Shown here piece after piece: positions 22,848 through 34,546 of a stretch of 64,000 nt of DNA. The translations under genes and the position numbers were made by a program. Source of the stretch: Tillandsia leiboldiana (taxonomy: Eukaryota > Streptophyta > Magnoliopsida > Poales > Bromeliaceae). Under the pieces are notes generated by a model. That model saw only the letters and a list, made by a program, of their open reading frames with translations, had not been told where the DNA came from and searched no databases. The number at the start of each line of letters is the position of its first letter. The first letter of the stretch is position 1. The stretch is from assembly GCA_029204045.2 (NCBI GenBank), contig CM055076.1, forward strand, positions 17,595,902 through 17,659,901, in the 5' to 3' direction.

Positions 22848-24175
22848 TGTTACGGAATTTGAGTTGGCGTAGTTTCGTGAAAGTCTCAAGTCTTGAAGAT
22901 TGAAGGTGAAGAAAGTTGGATTTAACTCAATCTCAAGAAAGAGAATTCAAAAGGATCAGGTATGTTAACTAAAGAATTTGTGTGATCCGAATACTTCTTG
23001 TAGTGTAGAAACACTTGGAAGAATCTTTCATTGCATAAAATCAAAACTGGACTTGGGACATGTTCAGGATCCGGATCAGGCTGTTCGATCCGGATCCCGA
23101 AGGTGGTTCGTTCATACATCGTCGCAATCCGGATCGTAGTCTCTTGATCCGGATCCCGAACGTTGAGTTTACCATCTACCTTGAACGATCCGGATCTTGC
23201 TTCGCAATCCGGATCCCGAACGTTGATGTTTGGTGAAACTGTATGAACGATCCGGATCGTAGTCACATGATCCGGATCCCGAACCTTCGTTTTTCTGGAA
23301 TTGGCTGTTCGTTATGACGATCCGGATCTCAGTTATCACGATCCGGATCGCCGTCCGTAAAATTCCAGAAATGGCAGGTTTTTGATTCTTATCTCCTTCC
23401 TAGGGTTTCTAACCTATAAATAACCCTATGTCTTTCTTTCTAGGGTCAATCCACATAGCCGTCATTTTCATATATCATTTATACGGCTATAGATCCACAT
23501 ATAGAGAAGAAAGGAAATCATTAGAGAATACTCTATGTTTCTTCATCTATATTGATTAGTTTGATTCTAGGTTTTCATACTCACATCTTGAGTTGAATCA
23601 AACTAATGAATACTTAGATGGTATTTCCGATCTATCTTTGATCTAAGTATTCGGCGGATCATCACCACCCAAAAACAACGATTACCCAAAATCGGCGCGT
23701 GGATTCGCGTTGTCCTTGTGGATTCAAGGTTCAATCGCTCTCGTGGATTCGGAGCGAGGCACGTTCGTGGATTCGAAGGGTGCTCATGGGTGAAGACCGT
23801 GGATTCGGTCGGACGTCGTGGATTCGACGTTGGACGCCGTGGATTCGGCGTTGGGCGCAGATCGTGGATTCGAGAAGCGTCGGAGCGAGCGGAGAAGATC
23901 CTCTAGGAGCTTATGGAAAAGGTTGAGTCGTAAGTGTGTACGGTAAATCACCTCTGTACGTGTTTTAATTCTAGTGGATTTCTGCCGTGTTATCGGTTCC
24001 CCGTGGTTTTTTACTCCGGGATGGAGTTTTCCACGTAAAAATCTTGCGTGTTATTTTATTTTCGCATTGGGTTTTTAACGGCAACGATTTTTGGAGTGTT
24101 TATACGTTTACATCCTATTCACCCCCTCTAGGTGTTTCTTCCCCTATTTAGATCCGTATTTATATACGACCAACA
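22848..24175 (+). repeat. Sirevirus A 3' LTR
   Basis: 1328 bases, same layout as 12487-13821 but with many single-base indels. It shares variants with copy B's 5' LTR (CATACATCG, GGATCTTGC), again consistent with A and B being one element read twice. Confidence 0.95.
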
Positions 24176-24869
24176 GTAACAACTCTACCTCCAGTCCAGA
24201 CAGGAAACCACCAAAAACACTTAAATCAGACTGCTGTAATGAAATCATGCCGGTGACAACCCACGCTTTGTGTGGCGCCTTCCAATCCGGGCGGCACAAA
24301 TTCATCCGCTCGATGAAAGGGTCGTTGCTCAGTTTGCCTGGAAATCAAGACTATTCATATAGGGAGCTACGACCTCTCCTCTGCTCACACGCGGTGACAA
24401 ATGCGGTCCTCCGCAGATACCAATCCACTGCTTACCGCCTGCGCCACTCTGATGTAGATGCTGACATGTGCTATCGGGACCGGCCCAAACTCTGGCGTCT
24501 CGGGAACCCGTTATCCAGGAAAAGAAATCAGAAAGGACTCTGCTGTCCGATCTGTCCTCCATCACCCGGCGCGAAGCACCAAATTCCAGAACTCGCCTCT
24601 GCGCACGGCGATCCATCAAAAGGAACTGCAGCGCCACGCTCCATACACAACGCCTACTCCATCGAAGCGTCAATAACAAAACCGGAGGGACCACTAACTG
24701 AAAGGTATCCTGGCGCAAACCATTCCCAGTCAAACATATCCTATGCGCCTCGTCCCTCGAAACTTGGAGCGTGCAGTTTAACGAATGTATTAAAACTCCC
24801 TAGAACAGGGAGGCTCTCGATAGTCTCTCCATCAACACCAACACCCAATTCTGCCTACAAAGGCTCAAC
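24176..24869 (-). mobile_element. Gypsy C internal fragment, duplicate of 36704-37399
   Basis: Follows the copy A 3' LTR and matches the sequence following the copy B 3' LTR along its whole length, with many indels. It begins with the target duplication GTAAC and stops at the N gap. I read it as the unpolished end of a contig. Confidence 0.85.
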
Positions 24870-24969
24870 NNNNNNNNNNNNNNNNNNNNNNNNNNNNNNN
24901 NNNNNNNNNNNNNNNNNNNNNNNNNNNNNNNNNNNNNNNNNNNNNNNNNNNNNNNNNNNNNNNNNNNNN
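24870..24969. other. Assembly gap of exactly 100 N
   Basis: A run of 100 N is a standard scaffold spacer of unknown true size. The sequence resumes with CGTTGGCAAC directly before the copy B 5' LTR, close to CGTGGTAAC directly before the copy A 5' LTR. Confidence 0.98.
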
Positions 24970-24979
24970 CGTTGGCAAC

Positions 24980-26320
24980 TGTTACGGAATTTGAGTTGGC
25001 GTAGTTTCGTGAAAGTCTCAAGTCTTGAAGATTGAAGGTGAAGAAAGTTGGATCATTTTACTCCAATCTCAAGAAAGAAGAATTCAAAAGGATCAGGTAT
25101 GTTTTAACTAAAGAATTTGTGTGATCCGAATACTTCTTGTAGTGTAGAAACACTTGGAAGAATCTTTCATTGCATAAAAATCAAAAACTGGACTTGGGAC
25201 ATGTTCAGGATCCGGATCAGGTTGTTCGATCCGGATCCCGAAGGTGGTTCGTTCATACATCGTTGCAATCCGGATCGTAGTCTCTTGATCCGGATCCGAA
25301 CGTTGAGTTTACCATCTACCTTGAACGATCCGGATCTTGCTTCGCAATCCGGATCCCGAACGTTGATGTTTGGTGAACTGTATGAACGATCCGGATCGTA
25401 GTCACATGATCCGGATCCCGAACCTTCGTTTTTCTGGAATTGGCTGATTCGTTATGACGATCCGGATCCCTAGTTATCCGATCCGGATCGCCGTCCGTAA
25501 AATCCAGAAATGGCAGGTTTTTGATTCTTATCTCCTTCCTAGGGTTTCTAACCTATAAATAGACCCTATGATTCTTTCTTTTCTAGGGTCAATCCACATA
25601 GCCGTCATTTTCATATATCATCTTATACGGCTATAGATCCACATAGAGAGAAGAAAGGAAATCATTAGAGAATACTCTATGTTCTTCATCTATATTGATT
25701 AGTTTGATTCTAGGTTTTCATACTCACATCTTGAGTTGAATCAAACTAATGAATACTTAGATGGTATTTCCGATCTATCTTTGATCTAAGTATTCGGCGG
25801 ATCATCACCACCCAAAAACAACGATTTACCCCAAAATCGGCGCGTGGATTCGCGTGTCCTTGTGGATTCAAGGTTCAACTCGCTCTCGTGGATTCGGAGC
25901 GAGGCACGTTCGTGGATTCGAAGGGTGCTATTGGGTGAAGACCGTGGATTCGGTCGACGTCGTGGATTCGACGTTGGACGCCGTGGATTCGGCGTTGGGC
26001 GCAGATCGTGGATTCGAGAAGCGTCGGAGCGAGCGGAGAAGATCCTCTAGGAGCGTATGGAAAAGGTTGAGTCGTAAGTGTGTACGGTAAATCACCTTGT
26101 ACGTGTTTTAATTCTAGTGGATTTCTGCCGTGTTATCGGTCCCGTGGTTTTTTACTCCGGTGATGGAGTTTTCCACGTAAAAATCTTGCGTGTTATTTTT
26201 ATTTTCCGCATTGGGTTTTTATCGCAACGATTTTTGGAGTGTTTATACGTTACACCTATTCACCCCCCTCTAGGTGTTTTTTCTTCCCCTATTTAGATCC
26301 GTATTATATACGACCCAACA
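24980..26320 (+). repeat. Sirevirus B 5' LTR
   Basis: 1341 bases, indel-rich. Palindrome array about 25208-25490, TATA near 25554, hairpin array about 25843-26025. Primer site TGGTATCAGAGC at 26323-26334. Confidence 0.95.
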
Positions 26321-26353
26321 AGTGGTATCAGAGCGGGAATAGGGTTGTGAACA

Positions 26354-29300
26354 ATGGTTGAAGGTGGAAACATCAATCGACCCCCTTTCTTTGATGGAAC
26401 AAATTATGCGTACTGGAAAGTACGGATGAAAGCCTTTTTATTTCCATCGACGAAAGGGTGTGGCATTCAATTGAATCAGGATGGACTAATCCAACTGAAT
26501 TATCTCTGATGTTCACACCTTAAAACCTAGGTCGAAATGGACCAAGGAAGAGTTTGAGTTATCTTCTTACAATGGCAAGGGAATTAATGCTATTTTTAAT
26601 GCCTTATCTCAAACTGAATTCTCTCGCGTCTCGGCATGTGAGACTGCGAAAGAAATCTGGATGTTCTCCAGGTTACACATGAGGGAACTAACCTCGTGAA
26701 GATTCAGAAACTGCAAATGCTTACGAGCAAGTTTGACTCTATCTTGAATGGCAGAAAATGAATCTTTCACGGACTACTATACACGATTGCAAGACATCGT
26801 AAACTCATGTGCTAATCTGGGAGAGAAGATTCCAGAATTTAAGATTGTAAGAAAAATCTTAAGAACTCTTCCTGAACGATTTCGCCCAAAGGTTACTGCC
26901 ATTGAAACTATTAAACACCCCGACGAAATACGTGTAGAAGAATTAGTTGGTTCATTACAAACTTATGAAATGACTTTTAATACTAACAATTCTTCTGGAA
27001 AAGCATCCACTTCTAAGTCTTCAGGTTATGCGTTGAAAACAACTAAGGAAGAAGACGCGGATACATCCTCCTCGGACGATGACGAGAACCTTTCTATGGA
27101 GGAATTTGAGAAGCAGCTCGCTCTCTTGACAAGGAAGTTTCGCCGCAACTTTCGAAGGGGTAATTCAAGCAAATCTCCATCCTTCGGAACAGTGGAACAA
27201 AGGCAAGGGTACTCCAAGTCACAAGTCAAGAAAGCAGGAGAACTCTCAAAGGATAAGAAAAGTTCAGAAGGACAACTGCAATGCTTCAAATGTCGAGGCC
27301 TACGGCCACATTGCAACGGAGTGTCCTAACAAGTATCCGGCAAAGAAGAAGGCGATGCAAGTCGTCACTTGGGATGACAACTCAACGTCAAATGAGTCGT
27401 CTCTTCAAGTGATGAGAAAAGAGCGCCACCGCATCCACGCGTCCACATTCTTCACCATTCATGTGCTTTATGGCAAATACATCTGAGTCGTTGTCCAACT
27501 CCACTGTTGAAAAGAACTGCAACGGACAACGAATCGGATGATTCGGAAGGTGAAGATTTTTGCTCTAGCCTACCACAGACTTTTGAGGGATTCAAAGAAA
27601 GTGGCTAAGCAAAACAAGAGTTTGAGAGAGGAGATTGCATGATCTCGAAGAAGATGTAAAAAGGGCAACTTCTTCTTCAAACGCTCTTGAAGTGGAAAGG
27701 GAAATCTGGTAAAAGTTAATGTTTCCCTTCAAGAGTCCAATGAGCTCTTTGAGAAGGAACATACAAAACTGGTGGATAACGCGAATCACTTTTCAAAGCT
27801 CTACAACGAGGCTCGACAGGATAACCTGGAAATGACAAAGACCATTTTCCAACTCAAGAATGACTTACAGCGATTCTCTTCAGGAAGGAGTAAGTTGGAT
27901 AGACTTCTTGGTCTTGGTCAATCAAATAGGTTCGGCCTCGGATACACTCAAACTGGAAACAGTCCAAGTTCGAGTGAGACAGTTTTTGTGCCTCAGTCGG
28001 TATCTCCTCCTCCGACACCGGAATTCAAGACAAACAACGACAACAAACCTACTTCATCTCTTTGGGATCGTCAAGATCTAAGGTATGCTTTCGTTGTGGT
28101 GTTTCAGGGCACATAAGAAGATATTGCAAGACGGGAGTCGAACGCTCATCTCAAAGACCTCTTGCAACAACTACCAAAACGGCTCCTCCCCGAAAATCAA
28201 AGCAAAACTTTTCAAATGAAAAGAGAATTGGTAGTTCATCGCGCAAGACGATTACATCAAGGAACAACAATCGCGATAACAAGACGCCTTCACCTAGGCA
28301 TATAACTTCACGACCATTACCGACGCACTTCAAAAGGGTTTGGGTGCGCAAAGGTTGAAATTTTCCCTTGTCTTGTTTCCAATGTTTCCTTGCATGCATA
28401 TGATAGTTCGTCTTGGTATCTGGATAGCAGGTGTTCCCGTCACATGACCGGTGACAAAAATAGTTTCAAAATCTTGAGAAAATCTCCGGAGGACACGTTG
28501 TTTTCGGAGACGGTCGATCTTCCAAAATTGTTGGAAAAGGGACGGTAGCTATTCAGATGGCCCGATTTTGAAAAACGTCTTATTTGTTGATGGCCTTAAG
28601 ACTAACCTCATAAGCATAAGTCAACTTTGCGACAATGGTTTTTCAGTTAACTTTTCTTCTGTTGAATGTGTTGTAACTGATAAGGACCAAGTCTTCTTTT
28701 TAAAAGGGGTTAGATCTGAAAACAATTGTTATGTTGTTCCTAATAAATTTTCTGAAAATTGTAACTTAGCCGCTTTGAATAATGAATCAATTTGGCATGA
28801 AAGGCTAGGTCACATAAATTTTAAGGAACTTGCTAAGATTTCAAATAAGGATGTGGTCAAGGGGATTCCAAAACTTTTATTTAAACAAAACATTGTGTGT
28901 GGTGGCTGTCAAAAGGGAAAACAGTCTAGGACTGCACACAAGAACTTGAACCACGTTGGTACAAAACGGCCCTTGGAACTTTTGCACATGGATTTAATGG
29001 GGCCAACTCGTCAACCATCTTTGGGAGGTAAATGGTATATTTTCTTATTGGTTGATGACTTCTCTCGGTTTTCTTGGGTAGCATTTTTGAGAGAAAAAGC
29101 TGATACGTTTGACTCTTTTCATGAGATTTGCCATCGTATTATGATTGAAAAGAATGAAAAGATCATTCGTGTTAGAAGTGATAGGGGTGGAGAATTCATA
29201 AATTCAAAATTCATTGACTTTTGTACTTCAAATGGCATTAAACATGAATTCTCGGCACCCTATACACCTCAGCAAAATGGTGTTGTTGAGCGCAAAAAAC

Positions 29301-31472
29301 AGGGTTGTTCAAGAGATGGCGCGTGTGATGCTTCATAGCCGGAAATTACCGCTACATTTTTGGGCTGAAGCTGTGAACACCGCTGTCTATGTCATTAACA
29401 GAGTGTATTTGCGCCCAGGAACCTTGAATACACCATATGAGCTGTGGTTTAGTAGAAAACCGGATATCAAGTACTTTCGTATCTTCGGGAGTCGATGTTA
29501 CATTTTACGTGACCGTGAAAATCTTGGAAAGTTCGACTCTCGAAGTGATGAAGGGATCTTTTTGGGTTATTCTACGAATAGCAGAGCATATCGAGTATTT
29601 AACATTGAATCTAAGACGATCGTAGAATCTATAAATGTTAAAGTAGATGAAGCTTCTCATTTTGAATCTGAAAAATCTACCCTCGATATCTCTCTAGATG
29701 ATGATTCTCCTGCTAGTGCATCTTCTCATAATAATACTTCCAATATTAATGATGCATCTAATGGTTCTTCTAGTTTATCTGATGTGCAGGAATCATCTCG
29801 TGTACCTCCGAGTACTCCGTTTCAACAAACGCTACGAATCTCCAAGGATCATCCGGAATCGAACATCATTGGAGATCCACAAGAAGGAGTTAGAACTCGA
29901 AGGCAGTTGGTTTGCGGATTTGCTTGCTACGTATCCTTAATCGAACCAAAGACAATAGATGAAGCTCTTCAGGATGACTACTGGATTAAAGCTATGCAGG
30001 AAGAGCTCCATCAATTTGAGCGAAACAAAGTCTGGGAATTAACGAAGCCTCCAAAGCAACATAATGTGATAGGTACCAAATGGATCTTCAAGAACAAGAA
30101 AGATGAAGATGGTACTATCATCAGGAACAAGGCACGACTAGTTGCTCAAGGCTACTCTCAAGTAGAAGGTATAGACTTTGACGAAACTTTCGCCCCTGTA
30201 GCTAGACTCGAGTCCATTCGTATATTGTTTGCTATTGCTTGTCATTTTAAAATCAAATTATTTCAAATGGACGTCAAGAGCGCATTTCTAAATGGGTTTT
30301 TAAATGAGGAAGTTTATGTAGCTCAACCGAAAGGTTTTGTAGATCATAAACAACCTAACCATGTTTTTCGTTTGAAAAAGGCTCTTTACGGTCTGAAACA
30401 AGCACCGCGAGCATGGTACGAAAGGTTAACAAAGCACCTTTTGGAGAAGGGCTATACTCGAGGGGGAGCTGACAGGACTCTCTTTGTGAAGCATTATCAA
30501 AATAATTTCATTGTAGCACAAATCTATGTCGATGACATTGTATTTGGTGCAACAAAAGATAATGATGCTTCTAAATTCGCGGAGACCATGGAAAGCGAAT
30601 TTGAGATGTCCATGATGGGCGAATTGTCTTATTTTCTTGGATTGCAAATTAAACAAAATGATGAAGGTATTCACTTGAGTCAATCCAAGTATGCACTGGA
30701 GTTGGTCAAAAAGTTTGATCTAGAAAATTGTAAAGATTTTCCAACTCCAATGGGAACTAGCCACAAGGGACTTGGAAGTGAATCACATAGTGAGAATGTA
30801 GACGAGAAACTGTATAGAAGTATGATTGGAAGTCTACTTTACCTCACGGCTAGTCGCCCGGATATATCCTTTAGTGTTGGGATTTGCGCGAGATATCAAT
30901 CAGCACCAAAGGAGGTTCACCTGAAAGCGGTGAAACGGATCATCTGGTACATCAAAGGATCAATTAATTTCGGAATTTGGTATCCTATGGGAACAAGTCT
31001 GGACATTGTTGGATACTCAGATGCCGATTGGGCAGGATCAGTGGATGATCGGAAAAGCACGAGTGGTGCATGCTTCTATCTCGGCCATTGCCTTGTTGCA
31101 TGGCACAGTAAAAAGCAGAATTGCATAGCACTCTCGACTGCCGAAGCGGAATACATTTCAGCTGGAAGTTGCTCAACTCAACTCATTTGGATGAAAAGCG
31201 TATTGAGTGACTTCCGCATTTCAGCATCTTCGGTAACAATTCTTTGTGACAACACAAGTGCTATTAACATTTCTAAAAACCCTGTGTTGCACTCTAGAAC
31301 AAAACATATTGAACTTAGATATCATTTTCTTAGAGAGCTAGTTGAATCAAATACTCTTCAACTTTCATATATTTCAACTGAAGATCAATTAGCTGACTTT
31401 CTAACAAAACCTTTGGATCAAAAACGTTTTATTCATTTGCGAAAAGCAATTGGTATGCTTTCTTTGAAATAA
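26354..31472 (+). pseudogene. gag-pol: Sirevirus B gag-pol, frames broken in 5' half
   Basis: Gag begins MVEGGNINRPPFFDG at 26354 and is broken by indels near 26440, 26500, 26660 and 26745. An open piece at 26748-27329 covers the gag C-terminal part; the first CCHC knuckle is split by an extra C near 27298. Protease WYLDSRCSRHMTG is near 28424. From 28568 the frame holds GAG-pre-integrase and integrase (HERLGHINFKELAK; CGGCQKGKQSR; LLVDDFSRFSWV; RSDRGGEF) until an extra A in a homopolymer near 29295. The frame ending at 31472 then holds RT (MDVKSAFLNG; YVDDIVFG near 30526) and RNase H (YSDADWAGS, near 31016; ALSTAEAEY, near 31131). Copia domain order with integrase before RT is clear. Confidence 0.88.
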
Positions 31473-32412
31473 ACTTCTTTTTGAAACCTTTGCTTAGGAT
31501 AGGTTTTGTATTTGTTTTTGTTTTGTTCATTATCTATGTTTGTACATAGGACATTAATTGAGCATAGATCATAATTGACTTTAATTGCATCTTTTCGCAC
31601 ATTTAGAAATTTATTATGCTTTTGCCATCATAATATTTCATTGTTGCAATGATCGTTTATGTTAATTAAATCATCTTCTAAAGTGATCAAAGTCAATTTC
31701 TCTCTCAATGATCTCTTGGTATAGTCATTATCTTATTTGACTGTTTAGTCGAGTATGAAATCGAGATCAATTTTTGGTTGAATACTTTATATCTTAAATA
31801 ATTGATAGCCAATTGAGGGGGAGTCAAAGATAATGTAAAATGCTCAAAAGATGTGGAAAGAGTTACATCCCAATGAGGAGTGTGAAAACTACCACCACAT
31901 GGAGGAAAGAGCTACCACCTCGGTCGTCCGAGTATTGTGTGCAGCTACCACATGTATACCAAGCATGGTTGTTCAAATTTTTGATTAAGTAAAATGCATG
32001 TTGAAATTCTTGACTCTGTCAAATTTCAAGGTTGGTATAAGGTGGGATTTTAAAGAAAGATGCTCAAAGAGCCACTCTCTTCAACAGATTGTCTAGAAAT
32101 ATTATCTACTATATTTGGGATTTCAGACATCTATTGATCTTTGTATTTCATTTTCTTTACCGAATTGATGATTTGATAAAGGCATTACTCATAAGATCAA
32201 GTTAGATGTAATTGAATGTGTTCAACTTTAAGGGATTTAATTTTTGTAAATTTTCGTTTCATTTTTGGATATTATTGATAGATTTGGCATAATCTAATTC
32301 TTGTTGTGTGAAACGATGCTTTTTGTTTAAAGTTGATACACCTTTGTGCTTACAATCTTTTTCTGGTTTTTCTTGAATTTCTCTGAAATTTTTCTAAAGA
32401 AAAAGTTGGGGC

Positions 32413-32582
32413 CGATCCGGATCGGGCTAGATGATCCGGATCCCGAACGTAGGAATTCTTCTGCGGGCTGACGATCCGGATTGTATCTGCCGATCCGGAT
32501 CCCGAACGCAGTTTCTTACTGCGGGTAGCCGATCCGGATCGCAGTTATGAACTGATCCGGATTGCGGCTAGGTTTTATAAGG
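32413..32582 (+). promoter_or_regulatory. Candidate internal promoter of ORF3
   Basis: Six GATCCGGAT(C/T) palindromes (32413-32565), with the same CCCGAACG and GTA(T)-type followers as in the LTR array, are followed by TTTTATAAGG (about 32573-32582) and then GGGGTTTTTGATT, which resembles AGGTTTTTGATTCTTATCTCC beside the LTR array. The layout copies the LTR promoter 0.5 kb upstream of ORF3. Function is inferred. Confidence 0.55.
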
Positions 32583-32698
32583 AACGAAAGGGGTTTTTGA
32601 TTTCTCTACTCCAATCTTTTGTTCCGAAGTTTCCAGAGCCTCTCTCTCTAGATTTCATCCTTCCTGGAAGCTTTCAAACTCAGGTTCTTCAATTCCAA

Positions 32699-33081
32699 GT
32701 AAGTTTTATTGATCAAAATCTCGGTTTTTCACCGTTTTTCTCTTTTCCTCCTCAAACGTACGAAATTCTTGGATCAATTTTGTTTGTGGATGGTTTTTGA
32801 TCAAATTTCTTTTGAAATAAGAACTCTGGGTTGTTTAGTTTTGATTATATGCTAGGTTTTCTCCTGATTAACGGATTTTTAGGCTTCGATTTCTAAAATT
32901 TCGGTTTTAGGGCATATAATAAGGATTTTCGAAATTCATGCAATTGATCTATCTTTAAAAGTCTTTTTGCAAAACTAATTTGATTCTTAGTCTCTCTACA
33001 TGATTATGATTGTTTGGGTACAATTTTTTCAATCTTTGAAAATTAACAATTTCTCATGTGCTCTTGAGTTGGTCTACACAG
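32699..33081 (+). other. Predicted 5' UTR intron of ORF3
   Basis: Donor CAA/GTAAGT at 32699 and acceptor TACACAG/G ending at 33081 enclose 383 AT-rich bases with T-runs. The ORF3 ATG lies 28 bases after the acceptor. Splice sites are read by eye; no transcript evidence is available. Confidence 0.45.
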
Positions 33082-33109
33082 GATTCTTTTTCTCAAGAAA
33101 CCATTAGCA

Positions 33110-34546
33110 ATGGTGATCACTTGGATTGTTTTCCTACTTGCTGCCATGGTACATGTCAAGGATACTGCCAAGCCTAAGAAGGCTAAGAAAGCAAAGAAGA
33201 CTAAGGTTGATTCCGACACTGAATCAGAAACAGAGTCGATCGACTGGGATAACATCGAAATTGAGCAAGCTGCTCCCATTGTCTCCAAAGGGAAAGCAAC
33301 TGCTGAAGCCTCAAAACCTACTGCAGCTGAAAAAGGGAAAGCACCAATGGAACCAAGTCCAGTTGGAACAAAAAGAAAAACTGGTGCAAGAAAAAGAGGC
33401 AGTGCTCAAGGAATTACCATTGAGGAACCAGTTGCTAGGCAGCCTCCTCCACAAGACTTCATCAGCTCCGACAGAATCAAGGATTTTGAGAAGAGGGAAT
33501 GCATTGGCGAGAGACATGTCAATGTCAAACCAATGAAGGAACGATCTGTAGCTTTTGGGACTTTGTTTGACCAAGTTGGTCTTGCTCAAATTTGCAACTT
33601 CCCTGAGACTACTGGGTACTGTCCACACTCAGTTCGAATTTTTTATCAGAACGCTGCAAGTCTGATTGATCACGAGGATGGACGTCGAGAATTTTACACT
33701 TTGGTTAAAAATATCAGAATCAAAGTCACACCCCAGCTGATTGGAGTTGTGCTAGATATGGCTGCCAGAGCTGATGGACTCCATTACCTAAAAACTCAAA
33801 GCTTCAACGACAACTCCTGGAGAGTTGTAGTTAATGGAATTTGTGTTCCAAATACTCGGTCGACCGGAAATTCTGTTTTCTCTAAAGAGCTTCGACCAGA
33901 GTATAGGTACTTAAACTTCATTGTCTGCTACAACATTCTTCCCAACATGAATACGAAGGTTCTTCGATGGGACAGAATGTTATACCTTTATCTTCTTGGA
34001 AACCCGGCCGCATTGATGGGAGCAAACTTGAATATTCCTTATCTCATTTGGTCAAGGATGGCGCGATATGTGGAACACTCTCACCCCTCAGAGAGACTAC
34101 CCTATCCAATGATTATCATGCGCATCCTTAGAAAGTTTAAAGTCGATACAAGCGCGAGCTCATACATGTACAGTTTGGGCACCATTAATGAGACGACAAT
34201 TGTGAAGTCTCTCTCGACGAAGCCAGATGAACCTTTTATACCTCTTCACCGGCAACGAGAACAACGACAACAAGCAACAACTTCTGCACCGGCAGAAGCT
34301 CCTCCAACTCAACCAGCACCTCCAGCACAAGAAGCACCACAATCAACTTCTGATGATGATGCTTCTGTTACCTCAATCTATAAAGAACAGCAAAGGCTCT
34401 CCAACGAGCAAGAACGTATATCAAATGAACTGATTGAGGTAAAGGAAGAAATAAAGAAGGTAAATAAAAATCAATCAGCAATGAACAAGCGGATAAAGAA
34501 GATTTTCCAAATCCTCGGCTGTATCAGTTCAGACGAGTCTGAATGA
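33110..34546 (+). CDS. Sirevirus ORF3 protein (env-like position), 478 aa
   Basis: Open, intact frame downstream of pol on the same strand. Residues 1-18 are hydrophobic (MVITWIVFLLAAMVHVKD) and could be a signal peptide or membrane anchor. Residues about 19-115 are Lys/Ala- and Ser/Glu-rich with clusters such as KKAKKAKKTK that could act as a nuclear signal. About 130-370 is a compact region that recalls the plant-transposon domain often found in such ORFs (SVRIFYQNAASLI; TPQLIGVVLDM; YLYLLGNP). About 375-415 is Pro/Gln/Ala-rich and 415-470 is a predicted coiled coil ending in an acidic tail. In SIRE1-type elements the ORF in this place is called env-like, but membrane fusion has not been shown for it from sequence. 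I see no clear second transmembrane segment. The upstream palindrome array and intron suggest separate expression. Confidence 0.75.
   Translation: MVITWIVFLLAAMVHVKDTAKPKKAKKAKKTKVDSDTESETESIDWDNIEIEQAAPIVSKGKATAEASKPTAAEKGKAPMEPSPVGTKRKTGARKRGSAQGITIEEPVARQPPPQDFISSDRIKDFEKRECIGERHVNVKPMKERSVAFGTLFDQVGLAQICNFPETTGYCPHSVRIFYQNAASLIDHEDGRREFYTLVKNIRIKVTPQLIGVVLDMAARADGLHYLKTQSFNDNSWRVVVNGICVPNTRSTGNSVFSKELRPEYRYLNFIVCYNILPNMNTKVLRWDRMLYLYLLGNPAALMGANLNIPYLIWSRMARYVEHSHPSERLPYPMIIMRILRKFKVDTSASSYMYSLGTINETTIVKSLSTKPDEPFIPLHRQREQRQQATTSAPAEAPPTQPAPPAQEAPQSTSDDDASVTSIYKEQQRLSNEQERISNELIEVKEEIKKVNKNQSAMNKRIKKIFQILGCISSDESE

Larger units (their letters stand above)
12487..24175 (+). mobile_element. 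Sirevirus-type copia element, copy A (error-rich 3' part)
   Basis: Complete architecture: LTR (12487-13821), tRNA-Met primer site, gag-pol, a 1.6 kb spacer, a third ORF, PPT, LTR (22848-24175). It is flanked by GTAAC on both sides (12482-12486, 24176-24180), a 5-base target duplication. Gag with CCHC knuckles, copia domain order and an ORF after pol define the Sirevirus lineage. From about 16 kb to the gap at 24870 the copy is full of single-base indels compared with copy B. Its right flank repeats the right flank of copy B. I infer that A and B are the same genomic element, represented twice at overlapping contig ends. Confidence 0.85.
31473..33109 (+). other. Spacer between pol and ORF3, copy B
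   Basis: About 1.6 kb, AT-rich and without coding. It contains an internal purine tract (about 31813-31826), a region with repeated CTACCAC motifs (31890-31950), the palindrome array, a TATA-like box and a predicted intron, described separately. A spacer of this kind between pol and a third ORF is typical of Sireviruses. Confidence 0.8.

Noticed and set aside
24091..25035. A 314-codon frame across the N run
   Set aside because: It only exists because N was translated as unknown residues; it joins two contigs.
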